This document shows positions 19,300-29,879 of a DNA stretch of 64,000 bases, piece after piece; within the stretch, counting starts at the first letter, position 1, and every line of letters starts with the position of its first letter. The translations under genes were made by a program, and so were the position numbers. The stretch covers positions 1 through 64,000 of the forward strand of contig CANREG010000001.1 of the NCBI GenBank assembly GCA_947629565.1, written 5' to 3'. This DNA comes from an uncultured Lachnospiraceae bacterium. Its GTDB lineage: Bacteria > Bacillota > Clostridia > Lachnospirales > Lachnospiraceae. The notes under the pieces were generated by a model. That model was not told where the DNA came from. It ran no database searches and saw only the letters and a program-made list of their open reading frames with translations.

Positions 19300-20244
19300 A
19301 TGAATTTTGGCTTTGGATTTCTTTTATTTTTACTTTTTGTTGTGATTGTCATCGTAATGAGCGCAATCCGCATTGTACCGCAGGCGCACGCCTATGTAAT
19401 AGAGCGTTTGGGAACGTATGCGGCTACATGGTCTGTGGGAATGCATTTTAAGGTACCGATTATTGACAAGGTGGCAAAACGGGTTACCTTAAAAGAGCAG
19501 GTAGTTGATTTTGCTCCCCAGCCGGTAATTACCAAGGATAATGTAACCATGCGGATTGATACCGTAGTATTTTTCCAGATAACGGACCCCAAGTTATTCT
19601 GCTACGGCGTGGAGAATCCCATGATGGCCATTGAGAACCTGACGGCCACAACCCTCCGTAACATTATCGGTGATTTGGAGTTAGACCAGACCTTAACCTC
19701 AAGGGAGACCATTAACACCAAGATGCGGGCAACTTTGGACGAGGCAACGGACCCATGGGGAATCAAGGTAAACCGTGTAGAGCTTAAGAATATTATTCCT
19801 CCGGCAGCCATTCAGGACGCCATGGAAAAGCAGATGAAGGCAGAGCGCGAGCGGCGTGAGCAGATATTGATTGCAGAGGGTGAAAAGAAATCCGCAATCT
19901 TACGGGCAGAGGGCCACAAGGAATCTGTAATCTTAGAGGCGGAGGCAGAGAAGCAGTCCGCAATCCTCCGGGCAGAGGCAAAGAAGGAGGCAACGATCCG
20001 GGAGGCGGAAGGTCAGGCAGAGGCAATTATCGCTATCCAGAAGGCAAATGCCGATGGTATCCGCCTGTTAAACGAGTCTGCGCCATCCGGTCAGGTTATT
20101 CAGTTAAAGAGCCTGGAGGCGTTTGGCAAGGCGGCAGACGGCAAGGCGACCAAAATCATTATTCCGTCAGAGATTCAGGGCCTTGCAGGACTTGCCAAAT
20201 CCATAGTGGAAGTGGCAAAAGATGATGCGCCGGCTGCTCAGTGA
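19300..20244 (+). CDS. SPFH/band-7/stomatin family protein
   Basis: IRIVPQAHAYVIERLGTYAATWSVGMHFKVPIIDKVAKRVTLKEQVVDFAPQPVITKDNVTMRIDTVVFFQI; long coiled coil. Confidence 0.94.
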   Translation: MNFGFGFLLFLLFVVIVIVMSAIRIVPQAHAYVIERLGTYAATWSVGMHFKVPIIDKVAKRVTLKEQVVDFAPQPVITKDNVTMRIDTVVFFQITDPKLFCYGVENPMMAIENLTATTLRNIIGDLELDQTLTSRETINTKMRATLDEATDPWGIKVNRVELKNIIPPAAIQDAMEKQMKAERERREQILIAEGEKKSAILRAEGHKESVILEAEAEKQSAILRAEAKKEATIREAEGQAEAIIAIQKANADGIRLLNESAPSGQVIQLKSLEAFGKAADGKATKIIIPSEIQGLAGLAKSIVEVAKDDAPAAQ

Positions 20245-20254
20245 TGAAATGCAG

Positions 20255-20340
20255 GCGCAAAGAAATTAAATGACAAAATATAAGCGCAAAGAAGTCAAAT
20301 GACAAAATGTAAACGTAAAGAAGTGTGAAATAATATGTTC
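20255..20340 (+). repeat. Three degenerate 29-bp tandem repeats
   Basis: GCGCAAAGAAATTAAATGACAAAATATAA / GCGCAAAGAAGTCAAATGACAAAATGTAA / ACGTAAAGAAGTGTGAAATAAT, starting at 20255, 20284 and 20313. Confidence 0.7.
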
Positions 20341-20380
20341 AAGGAGCCATATCACGACATACAGTGAGTGGCTCCTTTTG
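20341..20380 (+). terminator. Rho-independent terminator after SPFH gene
   Basis: AAGGAGCCA ... TGGCTCCTTTT. Confidence 0.65.
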
Positions 20381-20506
20381 TTAAAATCACTGTAAAATAC
20401 CGGAATATGTGCGAAAATGGAATAATTGTAAAAAATCACCTTGCGTAAGGTATTGCATGTAACGCTGCGTAATGAAGTAGAATGAGGGCGAAAGGAGGTG
20501 AAAGCT

Positions 20507-21232
20507 ATGTCAAAATATACGACTGGAGAAATTGCAAAGCTCTGCGGCGTGTCCGTCAGAACGGTACAGTATTACGATACCCGCGGCATCTTAACGCCCA
20601 GTGAACTATCGGAAGGAGGCAGACGCCTTTATTCGGAGGACGACCTCAGGCTGATGAAGATAATCTGCTTTCTTCGTGACGCCGGCATCTCCATAAACAG
20701 CATTAGAGAGCTGCTGTCTGAAACGGATCCCGGAAGCGTGATTTCTGTTCTTTTGGAGCAGCAGGAGCAGGCGCTTTCCGAGGAAATCAAAGAACGGCAG
20801 GAAAAACTCGATCTGCTCGGCGGAATCAGGCGGGGGTTAAAAAGCGTTTCCAATTTCTCCATCGAATCTATCGGTGATATAGCTTATCAAATGGAAAACA
20901 AAAAGGAAATGAAGCGCTTTCATGCTGTTTTGTTGCTCACAGGAATCCCCTTCAGTCTCTTTCAGTGGGGATCGATTATCCTCTGGATTGCGACGGGAAT
21001 ATGGTGGCCCTTTGTCCTTTATGCCCTATTGGTTGTTCCTTATGTGGTCTGGGTATCAAGATACTATTTCTCAAGGGTTGCCTACATCTGTCCGCAGTGT
21101 CATGAAGTATTTAAACCTAATCTCAAAGAGGCTTTTTGGGCGAGACATACTCCAACCCTAAGAAAGCTCACCTGCACACACTGCGGGTATAATGGTTTTT
21201 GTGTAGAGATTTATGGAAAGGATGAAAAATAA
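20507..21232 (+). CDS. MerR family transcriptional regulator with C-terminal TM and zinc-ribbon-like region
   Basis: YTTGEIAKLCGVSVRTVQYYDTRGILTPSELSEGGRRLYSEDDLRLMKII; later CPQCHEVF / CTHCGYNGFC. Confidence 0.9.
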   Translation: MSKYTTGEIAKLCGVSVRTVQYYDTRGILTPSELSEGGRRLYSEDDLRLMKIICFLRDAGISINSIRELLSETDPGSVISVLLEQQEQALSEEIKERQEKLDLLGGIRRGLKSVSNFSIESIGDIAYQMENKKEMKRFHAVLLLTGIPFSLFQWGSIILWIATGIWWPFVLYALLVVPYVVWVSRYYFSRVAYICPQCHEVFKPNLKEAFWARHTPTLRKLTCTHCGYNGFCVEIYGKDEK

Positions 21233-21385
21233 AAATGAAGAAACGGCACATACTGCTAGAAAAGCGGTTGCCAAAATTTTCCTTTGATGGTACAATAAAG
21301 TACGGAAATTATTTCAGAAAATTTAAGAAAGGCTTGACACCTTTATGACACGTAGTAAAATCTTTAGAAGAGAAGAGAAGAGAAG

Positions 21386-21414
21386 GAAGGGCTGATTCTG
21401 CCCTTCTTCTTGTG
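21386..21414 (+). terminator. Rho-independent terminator
   Basis: GAAGGGC TGATTCT GCCCTTCTTCTT. Confidence 0.55.
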
Positions 21415-21590
21415 ATTCCTTTTGGGTCTTCGATTATTAAAAAGCGTTTGTGTGTGACGGCAGAATATTACTGCCGCCGCGGACAGGCGCTTTTTTGCGT
21501 GCCGGGCTTATGGTTGTGGGAAGGGGGATAGGACAGGTTTTTGAAGGGAAAGAGCAAGAATAAGATTTAAGAGAAAAAGGAGGAGTTTTA

Positions 21591-23804
21591 ATGAAGAAGA
21601 CAATGTGGAAATGGAAGGCCGTGCTTACACTGCTGATTTGCATGGTAGCAGTGAGCGGAAACCGGAGCGGCTACAGGGTGCAGGCGGAGGAGTATACTTA
21701 TGAAAGCAAAAGTCTTAAATATGAGATAGTAAATGATGAAATAGAGATAACAGGTTATACAGGAAGTCCAACAGATATAGAAATTCCTGCGCAGATTGAT
21801 ACTGAAAATGGTAAGATGTTACCAGTGACAAGCATAGGGGATAGCGCATTTAGTCAGAGTAAATTAACGAGCATCGACATCCCAGATAATGTGGAAAGCA
21901 TAGGAAATAATGCGTTTGAGTATTGCCGGAATTTAAGTAGTATCACATTTAGCTCCGATAGTAGGTTAACGAGTATAGGAGATAGGGCATTTTTATATTG
22001 TTCAGGGTTAAAGGAAATCAAAATTCCGGATAGTGTGAAGAGCATAGGTGAATATGCATTTTGTGGGAGTGGATTAACGAGTATCAATATTCCGACCAGT
22101 ATGACAAGTATAGGGGAAGAAGCATTTAGACAGAGTGGACTGACGAGTATCGAGATCCCATCTAGTGTGGAAAGCATAGGACGAGCTGCATTTGCTACTT
22201 CTAATAATTTAAAGAGTGTTATAATTTCGAATAGTGTGACAAACATAGGGGATAATGTATTTGATAGTTGTCAGAACTTAGAAAGTGTTACATTCGAATC
22301 CGGTAGCAGCTTAAAGACCATAGGCTCAGGTGCATTTTATAACTGCAAGAGCTTAACAAGTATTATAATTCCATATGGTGTGACAAGCATAGGGAATGGC
22401 GCCTTTAATCTTTGCGGTGGATTAACGAGCATCGACATCCCGGATAGTGTGACAAGCATGGATGGCGCATTTAGCGGCAGTGGATTAACGAGGGTTGATA
22501 TCTCATCTAGTGTTATAGGGAAAGGTGCATTTTCAAGTTGCTATAATTTAACCGATATTACAATCTTAGATAGTGTGACGAGCATAGGGGATTCTGCATT
22601 TGGGGATTGCCGTAATTTAAGTAGTGTTCAATTTAAGTTTGGTAGCAGCTTAAAGACCATAGGCTCAGGTGCGTTTTATAATTGCTATGGATTAACGAGC
22701 ATCGACATCCCAGATAGTGTGACGAGCATAGGGGATTCTGCATTTGCGTATTGCCGTAATTTAAGTAGTATTCAATTTGAGCCTAATAGTAGGTTAACGA
22801 GTATAGGGAAAAATGCATTTGAGTGTTGCAATGGATTAACGAGCATCGACATTCCATCCAATGTGACGAGCATAGGGAATTTTGCATTTTTTGACTGCTA
22901 TGGATTAACGAGCATCGTTATTCCAGATAGTGTGACAAGCATAGGGAGTTCTGCCTTTAATCGTTGCAGTGGATTAACGAGTATAGAAATTCCTGCTAGT
23001 GTGACGAGCATAGGGGCATATGCATTTGAGCTTTGTCCCAGTTTAGAGAGTATCACAATTCCTGCTAGTGTGACGAGCATAGGGGATTCTGCTTTTCATG
23101 GTTGCAGTAAGAACTTGGTTATCTATACTCCAAGCGGTTCAACAGCAGAGAAATATGCTTTGGATAATGGAATAAAAGTGGGGGATATGAACGGAAATCA
23201 AAATCCAACTGCGCCGGGAGAAACTCAAAGTACTACGCCGGGAGGAACTCAGGGCACCACACCAACCACAGAATCTCAGACCCCGGCAGCAATGGGAACA
23301 GAACTTCAGGCAGCAGATGTGAAAGCCGAAGTAAAAGTAACCTCTGACAATGCGGTAAATCCTACGGTGGAGTATGTCGCAGGTACTGATAAATCCGCCA
23401 AAAAGGTAACGGTGCCGAATGCAGTGACTATTAATGGCGTGACTTATCAGGTAACTTCGGTGGCGCCCAAAGCCTTTGCGAAGAATAAGAAGCTGACTAG
23501 CGTTACCATAGGAAAAAATGTAACATCTATCGGTAAAGACGCTTTTAAGAACTGTACCAGCTTAAAATCCGTTACAATTCAATCTTCCGGCCTTACCAAG
23601 ATTGGGAGCGGGGCGTTTAGCGGGGACAAAAAGCTTACTAAGATTACCATAAAGACAACAAAACTTACTAAAAATTCCATCGGTAAGAACGCTTTGAAGG
23701 GAACCAGCAAAAAGCTGGTAATTAAAGTTCCTAAAAAGCAGGTTGAAAAGTATAAGAAGTATTTCAAGGGAAAGGGAAATAAGAGCGTGAAGGTGACAAA
23801 ATAG
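21591..23804 (+). CDS. BspA-type (LRR_5) leucine-rich-repeat secreted surface protein
   Basis: Signal peptide; many repeats of the LTSIDIPDSVTSIGDSAFxxCxx type; Thr/Pro-rich linker NQNPTAPGETQSTTPGGTQGTTPTTESQTPA; Lys-rich C-terminal module. Confidence 0.93.
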   Translation: MKKTMWKWKAVLTLLICMVAVSGNRSGYRVQAEEYTYESKSLKYEIVNDEIEITGYTGSPTDIEIPAQIDTENGKMLPVTSIGDSAFSQSKLTSIDIPDNVESIGNNAFEYCRNLSSITFSSDSRLTSIGDRAFLYCSGLKEIKIPDSVKSIGEYAFCGSGLTSINIPTSMTSIGEEAFRQSGLTSIEIPSSVESIGRAAFATSNNLKSVIISNSVTNIGDNVFDSCQNLESVTFESGSSLKTIGSGAFYNCKSLTSIIIPYGVTSIGNGAFNLCGGLTSIDIPDSVTSMDGAFSGSGLTRVDISSSVIGKGAFSSCYNLTDITILDSVTSIGDSAFGDCRNLSSVQFKFGSSLKTIGSGAFYNCYGLTSIDIPDSVTSIGDSAFAYCRNLSSIQFEPNSRLTSIGKNAFECCNGLTSIDIPSNVTSIGNFAFFDCYGLTSIVIPDSVTSIGSSAFNRCSGLTSIEIPASVTSIGAYAFELCPSLESITIPASVTSIGDSAFHGCSKNLVIYTPSGSTAEKYALDNGIKVGDMNGNQNPTAPGETQSTTPGGTQGTTPTTESQTPAAMGTELQAADVKAEVKVTSDNAVNPTVEYVAGTDKSAKKVTVPNAVTINGVTYQVTSVAPKAFAKNKKLTSVTIGKNVTSIGKDAFKNCTSLKSVTIQSSGLTKIGSGAFSGDKKLTKITIKTTKLTKNSIGKNALKGTSKKLVIKVPKKQVEKYKKYFKGKGNKSVKVTK

Positions 23805-24001
23805 GAAAAACAGATAACGCAATAGATTAAGTATTGTATATAATATTTATCTCGGGGAACCCTCTTTCTTTTTGTTGGCATGATATTCTTGTATGGATTC
23901 ATGATACGGCAAAAAGGAAGCAGGGTTCCTTACTTTTTTGTAGACGAAACGGAGAGAATGCACTATAATATAAGAAGTTTTGAGAATGGGAGGGATAGAC
24001 C

Positions 24002-25351
24002 TTGAAATGGAGGATTGAAAAGAAATATATCAGAGCGGGAGCCATTGCGCTGGCGGTGATTGTGTTGGCAATCCTGTTTCAGTTCAGCTTAGAGCATGAG
24101 GCGAGAATGGAGGAGCACAAGCTGGTAATTTCCAATACGCTGATGCCGATTATCCTCGGCTTTATCCTGGCCTATCTGTTAAACCCTGTGCTGAATTTTT
24201 TTGAGCATTATATTTTTACCCCCATTGCCCGGTTCATCTGGCGCAGGGAGGAAAAAATACCGACACGCAGAAAATTTTCCAGGGCGTTAGGCGTATTTTG
24301 CACGATGATTTTATTCTTAGTGATTATCATCGGCGGGCTTTACATGGTAATTCCGCAGGTGTACCAGTCCTTGAGCAAGATTGTTTCCGATGCGCCTTCG
24401 TATTATAATACCCTGCAAAAATGGCTTAATTCCATAGAGCCGGAACAGACGGAGTTTCGGAAATATCTGATGGTTGCCATGGACAGGCTTTATTCCCAGG
24501 CCATCACTTATCTGAACCAGAACATTCTGCCCAATATGGATAAGATTGTGGCGGGGATTACCTCAGGGATTGTCGGTGGCTTGAAAATGCTGATGAATTT
24601 CATTCTTGCCATTATCATTTCCGTGTATGTTATGGCAGAAAAGGAAACCCTGATTTCTGTGGGCAAGAAGTTAACCTACAGTCTGTTCAACACGAAAAAT
24701 GCCAATGGAATCCTCCGGGGCGCGCGTTATGCAGATCGGGTATTCGGCGGCTTTGTAAATGGCAAGATTATCGATTCCTTCATTATCGGCGTACTGTGTT
24801 ATGTATTTATGCGGATTGTGGAATTTGATTATCCGGTATTGATTAGTATTATTGTGGGCGTGACCAATATCATACCTTATTTCGGACCATTTATAGGTGC
24901 TATTCCAAGCGTATTGATTCTGCTGATGGTCAATGTCAGGGAAGGTCTGGTTTTTGCAATTTTCGTGGTGGTTTTGCAGCAGTTGGACGGGAATATTATC
25001 GGTCCCTTGATTTTGGGTGACCGGTTAAACATGTCCAGTATGTGGATTCTGTTTGCCATTTTAATCGGCGGTGGATTTTTCGGCGTGCCGGGCATGATTT
25101 TAGGCGCACCTACCTTTGCCTGCATCTATGCGTTAGTAAGCGCGCTTTGCCGCTCAAAGTTACAGGAAAAACAGCTTCCGGCGGCCACAGAGGCTTATTA
25201 CGGCGTAGACCAGGTGGAGGAAGGCGGAATCATCCATATGATGAAGGCGCCGGAAGGAAAGGCGGACAAAAAGGAAAAAAGGGGTTTGAAAAAGAAAGAA
25301 AACCCGAAAGAAGAGAAAGCGGAACATGAAAAAACGGAACATGAGAAATAA
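24002..25351 (+). CDS. AI-2E/PerM family transporter
   Basis: MPIILGFILAYLLNPVLNFFEHYIF; ITNIIPYFGPFIGAIPS-like VTNIIPYFGPFIGAIPSVLILL; QQLDGNIIGPLILGDRLNMSSMWILFAILIGGGFFGVPGMILG. Confidence 0.93.
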   Translation: MKWRIEKKYIRAGAIALAVIVLAILFQFSLEHEARMEEHKLVISNTLMPIILGFILAYLLNPVLNFFEHYIFTPIARFIWRREEKIPTRRKFSRALGVFCTMILFLVIIIGGLYMVIPQVYQSLSKIVSDAPSYYNTLQKWLNSIEPEQTEFRKYLMVAMDRLYSQAITYLNQNILPNMDKIVAGITSGIVGGLKMLMNFILAIIISVYVMAEKETLISVGKKLTYSLFNTKNANGILRGARYADRVFGGFVNGKIIDSFIIGVLCYVFMRIVEFDYPVLISIIVGVTNIIPYFGPFIGAIPSVLILLMVNVREGLVFAIFVVVLQQLDGNIIGPLILGDRLNMSSMWILFAILIGGGFFGVPGMILGAPTFACIYALVSALCRSKLQEKQLPAATEAYYGVDQVEEGGIIHMMKAPEGKADKKEKRGLKKKENPKEEKAEHEKTEHEK

Positions 25352-25381
25352 AAGGTTGATAAAGAAAGGCTGATAAGGAAC

Positions 25382-26257
25382 ATGATACAGGATGAATTAA
25401 AACAGAAAAAAGCGGGACTGGTATTAGAGGGAGGAGCCTCCAGAGGGGTGTTCACCGCAGGGGCGCTGGATTACCTGTTAGAGCAGGATTTCCTGTTTCC
25501 CTATGTGGTCGGCGTGTCAGCCGGGGCGTGCAATGCGGTAAGCTATGTGTCCCGGCAAAAGGGCAGAAGTTTTAACTGCATTGCCCCGGAAAAAGAGGAG
25601 GACAATTACAAAAATTCCATCGGGAAGGCAATCCGGCAGCGCAGCGTGTATGATATGGATAAGCTGTTTGATGTGTTTCCCAATATTACATTCCCCTATG
25701 ATTTTGACGCTTATATAAAGGAAGGAGCGGAGTGTGAGATGGTGGTGACGAATGTGCTTACCGGTAAGGCGGAGTACATGCAGGAAAGAGAAGACCATCA
25801 AAGGCTTTGCCAGATATGCAGGGCGTCTTCCAGTCTGCCTTTAGCGGCGCCCATGGTTACGATTGACGGGGTTCCCTATTTAGACGGCGGCGTGGCGGAT
25901 TCCGTACCTTTACGCCGGGCGTTGGAGACGGGGCATAAGAGAAATGTATTAATTCTCACCAGACCTTACGGATACCGGAAAACATTTCCGGATAAAAAGG
26001 CCAGAATGTATGTGGCGTTTTTTAACCGGTATCCCAATCTGGTAAAGAGCATATACTACAGGCCCCTTTACTACAATAAGCGAATGGAAACCATTGAACG
26101 GCTGGAAAAGCAGGGAAAAATTTTTGTGCTGCGGCCGGTGCTGCAGACGCCCCCTAAGACCGAGGTGAACCGCAAAAAGCTGCAGGCGTTTTACGACCAT
26201 GGCTATAACACCATGGCGTCAGAATTTGAGAATATGAAACGCTTCCTCGGCGTATAA
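25382..26257 (+). CDS. Patatin-like phospholipase (YjjU/RssA-type)
   Basis: AGLVLEGGASRGVFTAGALDYLLEQDFLFPYVVGVSAGACNA (GxSxG) and DGGVADSVPLRRA. Confidence 0.93.
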   Translation: MIQDELKQKKAGLVLEGGASRGVFTAGALDYLLEQDFLFPYVVGVSAGACNAVSYVSRQKGRSFNCIAPEKEEDNYKNSIGKAIRQRSVYDMDKLFDVFPNITFPYDFDAYIKEGAECEMVVTNVLTGKAEYMQEREDHQRLCQICRASSSLPLAAPMVTIDGVPYLDGGVADSVPLRRALETGHKRNVLILTRPYGYRKTFPDKKARMYVAFFNRYPNLVKSIYYRPLYYNKRMETIERLEKQGKIFVLRPVLQTPPKTEVNRKKLQAFYDHGYNTMASEFENMKRFLGV

Positions 26258-26259
26258 GC

Positions 26260-26439
26260 TCACACAAACCGGTTGAGGGCCGCATCATAGGAATAGCCAA
26301 TGGAGGACAGTTTCTCATTGATATCGGCAATGGAGATTCCTAAACTGTCACATAACTCCTGTAAGCTTTCGTAATCGTCTCGCAGCTTGGTGTTGATGTA
26401 GCTTAATAAAATCATCGGATCGGTTGGAATGTTTGGCAT
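26260..26439 (-). CDS. DUF4250 family small protein (59 aa; absent from ORF track)
   Basis: MPNIPTDPMILLSYINTKLRDDYESLQELCDSLGISIADINEKLSSIGYSYDAALNRFV* with upstream AGGAGG RBS. Confidence 0.85.
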   Translation of the reverse strand: MPNIPTDPMILLSYINTKLRDDYESLQELCDSLGISIADINEKLSSIGYSYDAALNRFV

Positions 26440-26555
26440 GGCGTTACCTCCTGAAGATGATTGAATTGAAAATTATTTATTTATTATAACAGATTTTATG
26501 GAATAGACAATCATCAAATCCATATAAGCAAATAAATTTTTAAGGGAGAAAAGAT

Positions 26556-27800
26556 ATGAAGATAAAGCAATTTGAAAACTACCCTTATGTGGAGGGCGGC
26601 GTCTGCGCCGCTAAGGGGTTTCAGGCCAACGGCCTTAACTGCGGCCTCAATCCGGACCGGAATAAAAAGGATTTGGCGTTGCTGGTCAGTGACAGAATAT
26701 GTAATGCGGCAGCGGTATATACTACCAATAAGGTACAAGGCGCGCCCATTTTGGTTACAAAACAGCATATGGAAAAGACCGGTGGCCATATCCGGGCGGT
26801 AATCGCCAATTCTAAAAACGCCAACACCTGTAATGCAGACGGCGAGGAAAAAGCCTGCCGCATGGCAGAGTTAGCGGCAGGGGAGTTATCGATACCGGCG
26901 GAGGAGGTGGCAGTGGCTTCCACAGGAGTAATCGGGCAGATTTTACCCATAGAGCCCATTGAAGGACATATCAGGGAACTGGCGGAAGGACTTTCCTATG
27001 ACGGGAACGGCAAGGCGGTCAACGCCATTATGACAACGGATACAGTACCTAAGGAGATGGCGGTTACCTTTGAATTAGACGGGGCGGTCTGCCGTCTCGG
27101 CGGAATGGCGAAGGGCAGCGGCATGATTCACCCCAATATGGCCACCACCCTGAATTTTATCACAACGGATGCGGCAGTATCGGTAGAAATGCTGCAAAAG
27201 GCCCTTTCGGAGGTGACAAGGATTACCTACAACTGCTTAAGCATTGACGGGGACACCTCTACCAATGATATGGTTTTGGTTATGGCAAACGGCATGGCCG
27301 GGAATCCGGAGATTAAAGGGGAAGGGGAAAATTACGAAATCTTTAAGCAGGCGTTGTATGTGGTGATGATGAACCTGACAAGGATGCTGGCCAGGGACGG
27401 GGAGGGCGCGACCAAGCTGATTGAGTGTACCGTAAGCGGGGCTGACGACTTAGATACCGCAATCATTGTGGCAAAAAGCGTAATCCGTTCCCCACTGTTT
27501 AAATGCGCTATTTTTGGAGAGGACGCCAACTGGGGCCGGATTTTATGTGCCGTAGGTTATGCGGAGGCGGATTTTGATATTCATAAAGTGGATGTGGACT
27601 TAGCCTCTGCCGCCGGTGTGGTTCCCGTATGCCGCAGCGGCGCGGGAGTGGAGTTTTCCGAGGAGTACGCAAAAAAAGTTTTGTCAGAGGATGAGATTTG
27701 TGTGAATATTGCGATTGGACAGGGGGAGTATGCGGCTACGGCCTGGGGTTGCGACCTGACCTATGATTATGTAAAGATTAACGGGGATTATCGTTCCTAA
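26556..27800 (+). CDS. argJ: Bifunctional ornithine acetyltransferase / N-acetylglutamate synthase
   Basis: VCAAKGFQANGLNCGLNPDRNKKDLALLVSD; GMAKGSGMIHPNMATTLNFITTDA autocleavage region; NWGRILCAVGYA. Confidence 0.95.
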   Translation: MKIKQFENYPYVEGGVCAAKGFQANGLNCGLNPDRNKKDLALLVSDRICNAAAVYTTNKVQGAPILVTKQHMEKTGGHIRAVIANSKNANTCNADGEEKACRMAELAAGELSIPAEEVAVASTGVIGQILPIEPIEGHIRELAEGLSYDGNGKAVNAIMTTDTVPKEMAVTFELDGAVCRLGGMAKGSGMIHPNMATTLNFITTDAAVSVEMLQKALSEVTRITYNCLSIDGDTSTNDMVLVMANGMAGNPEIKGEGENYEIFKQALYVVMMNLTRMLARDGEGATKLIECTVSGADDLDTAIIVAKSVIRSPLFKCAIFGEDANWGRILCAVGYAEADFDIHKVDVDLASAAGVVPVCRSGAGVEFSEEYAKKVLSEDEICVNIAIGQGEYAATAWGCDLTYDYVKINGDYRS

Positions 27801-27813
27801 AAAGGAGGCGGCT

Positions 27814-29289
27814 ATGGGAGTGTTGTCTGGGTTAGAACCGGAAAAGGTGTTTTACTATTTTGAGGAAATAAGCGGGATACCAAGAGGCTCCTACCATGAA
27901 AAAGCAGTCAGTGATTATCTGGTGGATTTTGCCAGAAAGCATGGTTTTGATGTGTATCAGGATGACTTATATAATGTGATTATGTGGATTCCCGGAAGCG
28001 AGGGAAGAACACAGGAGGAACCGGTCATTTTGCAGGGACATATGGATATGGTCTGCGAGAAGGACGCCGGGGTTTCGATTGATATGGAGAAGGAAGGGCT
28101 TACGCTGGCATGGGAGGGGGATTATGTGTATGCAAAGGGCACAACCCTTGGAGGAGATGACGGGATTGCTCTTGCCTATATGTTAGCGATAGCAGAGGAT
28201 GAAGCCCTTTCCCATCCGCCGCTTGAGTATGTGATAACCGTATGTGAGGAAGTCGGCATGGAAGGGGCGGCGGGCATTGACCTTTCCAAGCTCAAGGGGA
28301 AATGTATGCTGAATCTGGATTCGGAGGAGGAAGGGATTTTCTTAAGCAGCTGCGCCGGAGGGATTACCACCCGCTCCATTCTGCCGGTAGTCTGGGGAAA
28401 ATCCCCGGAACGGATATGGTATCAGCTTTCCGTTTCCGGGCTTTTGGGCGGACATTCCGGCTGCGAGATTGACAAGGGAAGGGCGAATGCCGTACGGATA
28501 TTGGGAAGGGTTCTTTATGCCTTAAGCCGGCAGGTGGGTTTGTGTCTGTATTCCATGGCGGGCGGCAAAAAGGATAACGCCATTCCTGTGGAGGCGCAGG
28601 CGGTCATCGGCCTGCAGGAGAACGAACTGCCGGAGGCGGAATGTCTGATTGCCCAGATGGAGCGTACCTTACAGGAGGAATATAAAAAATCCGATGCGGG
28701 AATCCGGCTGGAATGGAAACCATGGCAGGTGTCAGGGGAAAAAGCGGGCCAAAGCGCAAGCCGGCTGGTTCTTGACCGGGAGAGTCAGGCAAAGGTTCTT
28801 ACCCTGCTTATGGCTTTGCCGGACGGCGTTGAGGGCATGAGTATGTCTGTGCCGGGGCTGGTGGAAACTTCGCTGAATCTGGGGATTATGGAGCTGAATC
28901 AGGAACATTTGTTATTGCAGCATGCCATTCGCAGCAGCGTGGCTACCCGCAAGGAGGAAGTGGTCTCGCGGGTGGAGAGCCTCGTTACCATGCTTGGAGG
29001 CAGGGTAGAGAAAAAAGGGGATTATCCGGCGTGGGAATACCGGGAGGAGTCTCGCATCCGGCCGGGAATGGCTGCCCTCTATGAAAAAATGTTTGGGAAA
29101 AAGCCTTTGGTACAGGGCATTCACGCAGGGCTGGAATGTGGACTGTTAGCGGGAAAGATTAAGGGGCTTGACTGCATTTCCTTTGGCCCGGATATTTTGG
29201 ATATCCACACAACAAAGGAGCGGTTAAGCATTTCCTCCGCCAGACGGGTATATGAATTTTTGACTGCATTTTTGGCGGAGCAGAGATAA
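27814..29289 (+). CDS. pepD: Aminoacyl-histidine dipeptidase (PepD, M20 family)
   Basis: [77 protein letters not shown]. Confidence 0.93.
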   Translation: MGVLSGLEPEKVFYYFEEISGIPRGSYHEKAVSDYLVDFARKHGFDVYQDDLYNVIMWIPGSEGRTQEEPVILQGHMDMVCEKDAGVSIDMEKEGLTLAWEGDYVYAKGTTLGGDDGIALAYMLAIAEDEALSHPPLEYVITVCEEVGMEGAAGIDLSKLKGKCMLNLDSEEEGIFLSSCAGGITTRSILPVVWGKSPERIWYQLSVSGLLGGHSGCEIDKGRANAVRILGRVLYALSRQVGLCLYSMAGGKKDNAIPVEAQAVIGLQENELPEAECLIAQMERTLQEEYKKSDAGIRLEWKPWQVSGEKAGQSASRLVLDRESQAKVLTLLMALPDGVEGMSMSVPGLVETSLNLGIMELNQEHLLLQHAIRSSVATRKEEVVSRVESLVTMLGGRVEKKGDYPAWEYREESRIRPGMAALYEKMFGKKPLVQGIHAGLECGLLAGKIKGLDCISFGPDILDIHTTKERLSISSARRVYEFLTAFLAEQR

Positions 29290-29321
29290 AGCGACAGGGA
29301 ATAAGAAAGGAAGGATATGAG

Positions 29322-29870
29322 ATGCGGGTAGGAATGGGATATGACGTCCACAAGCTGGTGGAAGGACGGAAACTGATTCTGGGGGGAGTCAATATTCCGT
29401 ATGAAAAGGGACTTTTGGGACATTCAGATGCAGATGTGCTGGTGCACGCCATTATGGATGCTTTGCTTGGAGCGGCGGCCCTTGGGGATATCGGCAAGCA
29501 TTTTCCGGATACGGACGACGCTTATAAGGGGGCGGACAGCATTGGACTGTTGCGCCAAGTTGGCGGCCTTTTAGACGAGAAGCAGTATGTCATCAGCAAT
29601 ATAGACGCCACAGTCATTGCCCAGCGGCCTAAGTTAGCGGCATTTATACCGGACATGGTAACTACGATAGCCGAGGCGCTGGGACTTTCGGAAAATCAGG
29701 TTAATATTAAGGCGACCACAGAGGAGGGCTTGGGTTTTACCGGCTCCGGCGAGGGCATCAGCGCCCAGGCGGTATGCCTGCTTGAGACGGTGGCCAATTA
29801 CCGCTATGAGGATGTGTTGGAAAAGCCGGACTGCGCCGGCTGCAAGGGCTGTCCTAAGGCAGAGAATTAA
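29322..29870 (+). CDS. ispF: 2-C-methyl-D-erythritol 2,4-cyclodiphosphate synthase
   Basis: [86 protein letters not shown]. Confidence 0.97.
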   Translation: MRVGMGYDVHKLVEGRKLILGGVNIPYEKGLLGHSDADVLVHAIMDALLGAAALGDIGKHFPDTDDAYKGADSIGLLRQVGGLLDEKQYVISNIDATVIAQRPKLAAFIPDMVTTIAEALGLSENQVNIKATTEEGLGFTGSGEGISAQAVCLLETVANYRYEDVLEKPDCAGCKGCPKAEN

Positions 29871-29879
29871 GACGACAGG

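Noticed and set aside
21854-22246. 130-aa minus-strand ORF (and 22898..23080 -)
   Set aside because: Antisense shadow of the LRR repeats in 21591-23804; repetitive MLxTLxGIxIxVN pattern mirrors the sense repeat.
21830-23110. Regular repeats considered as a CRISPR array
   Set aside because: Repeats are in frame inside one ORF and encode LRR units; no spacer structure or cas genes.
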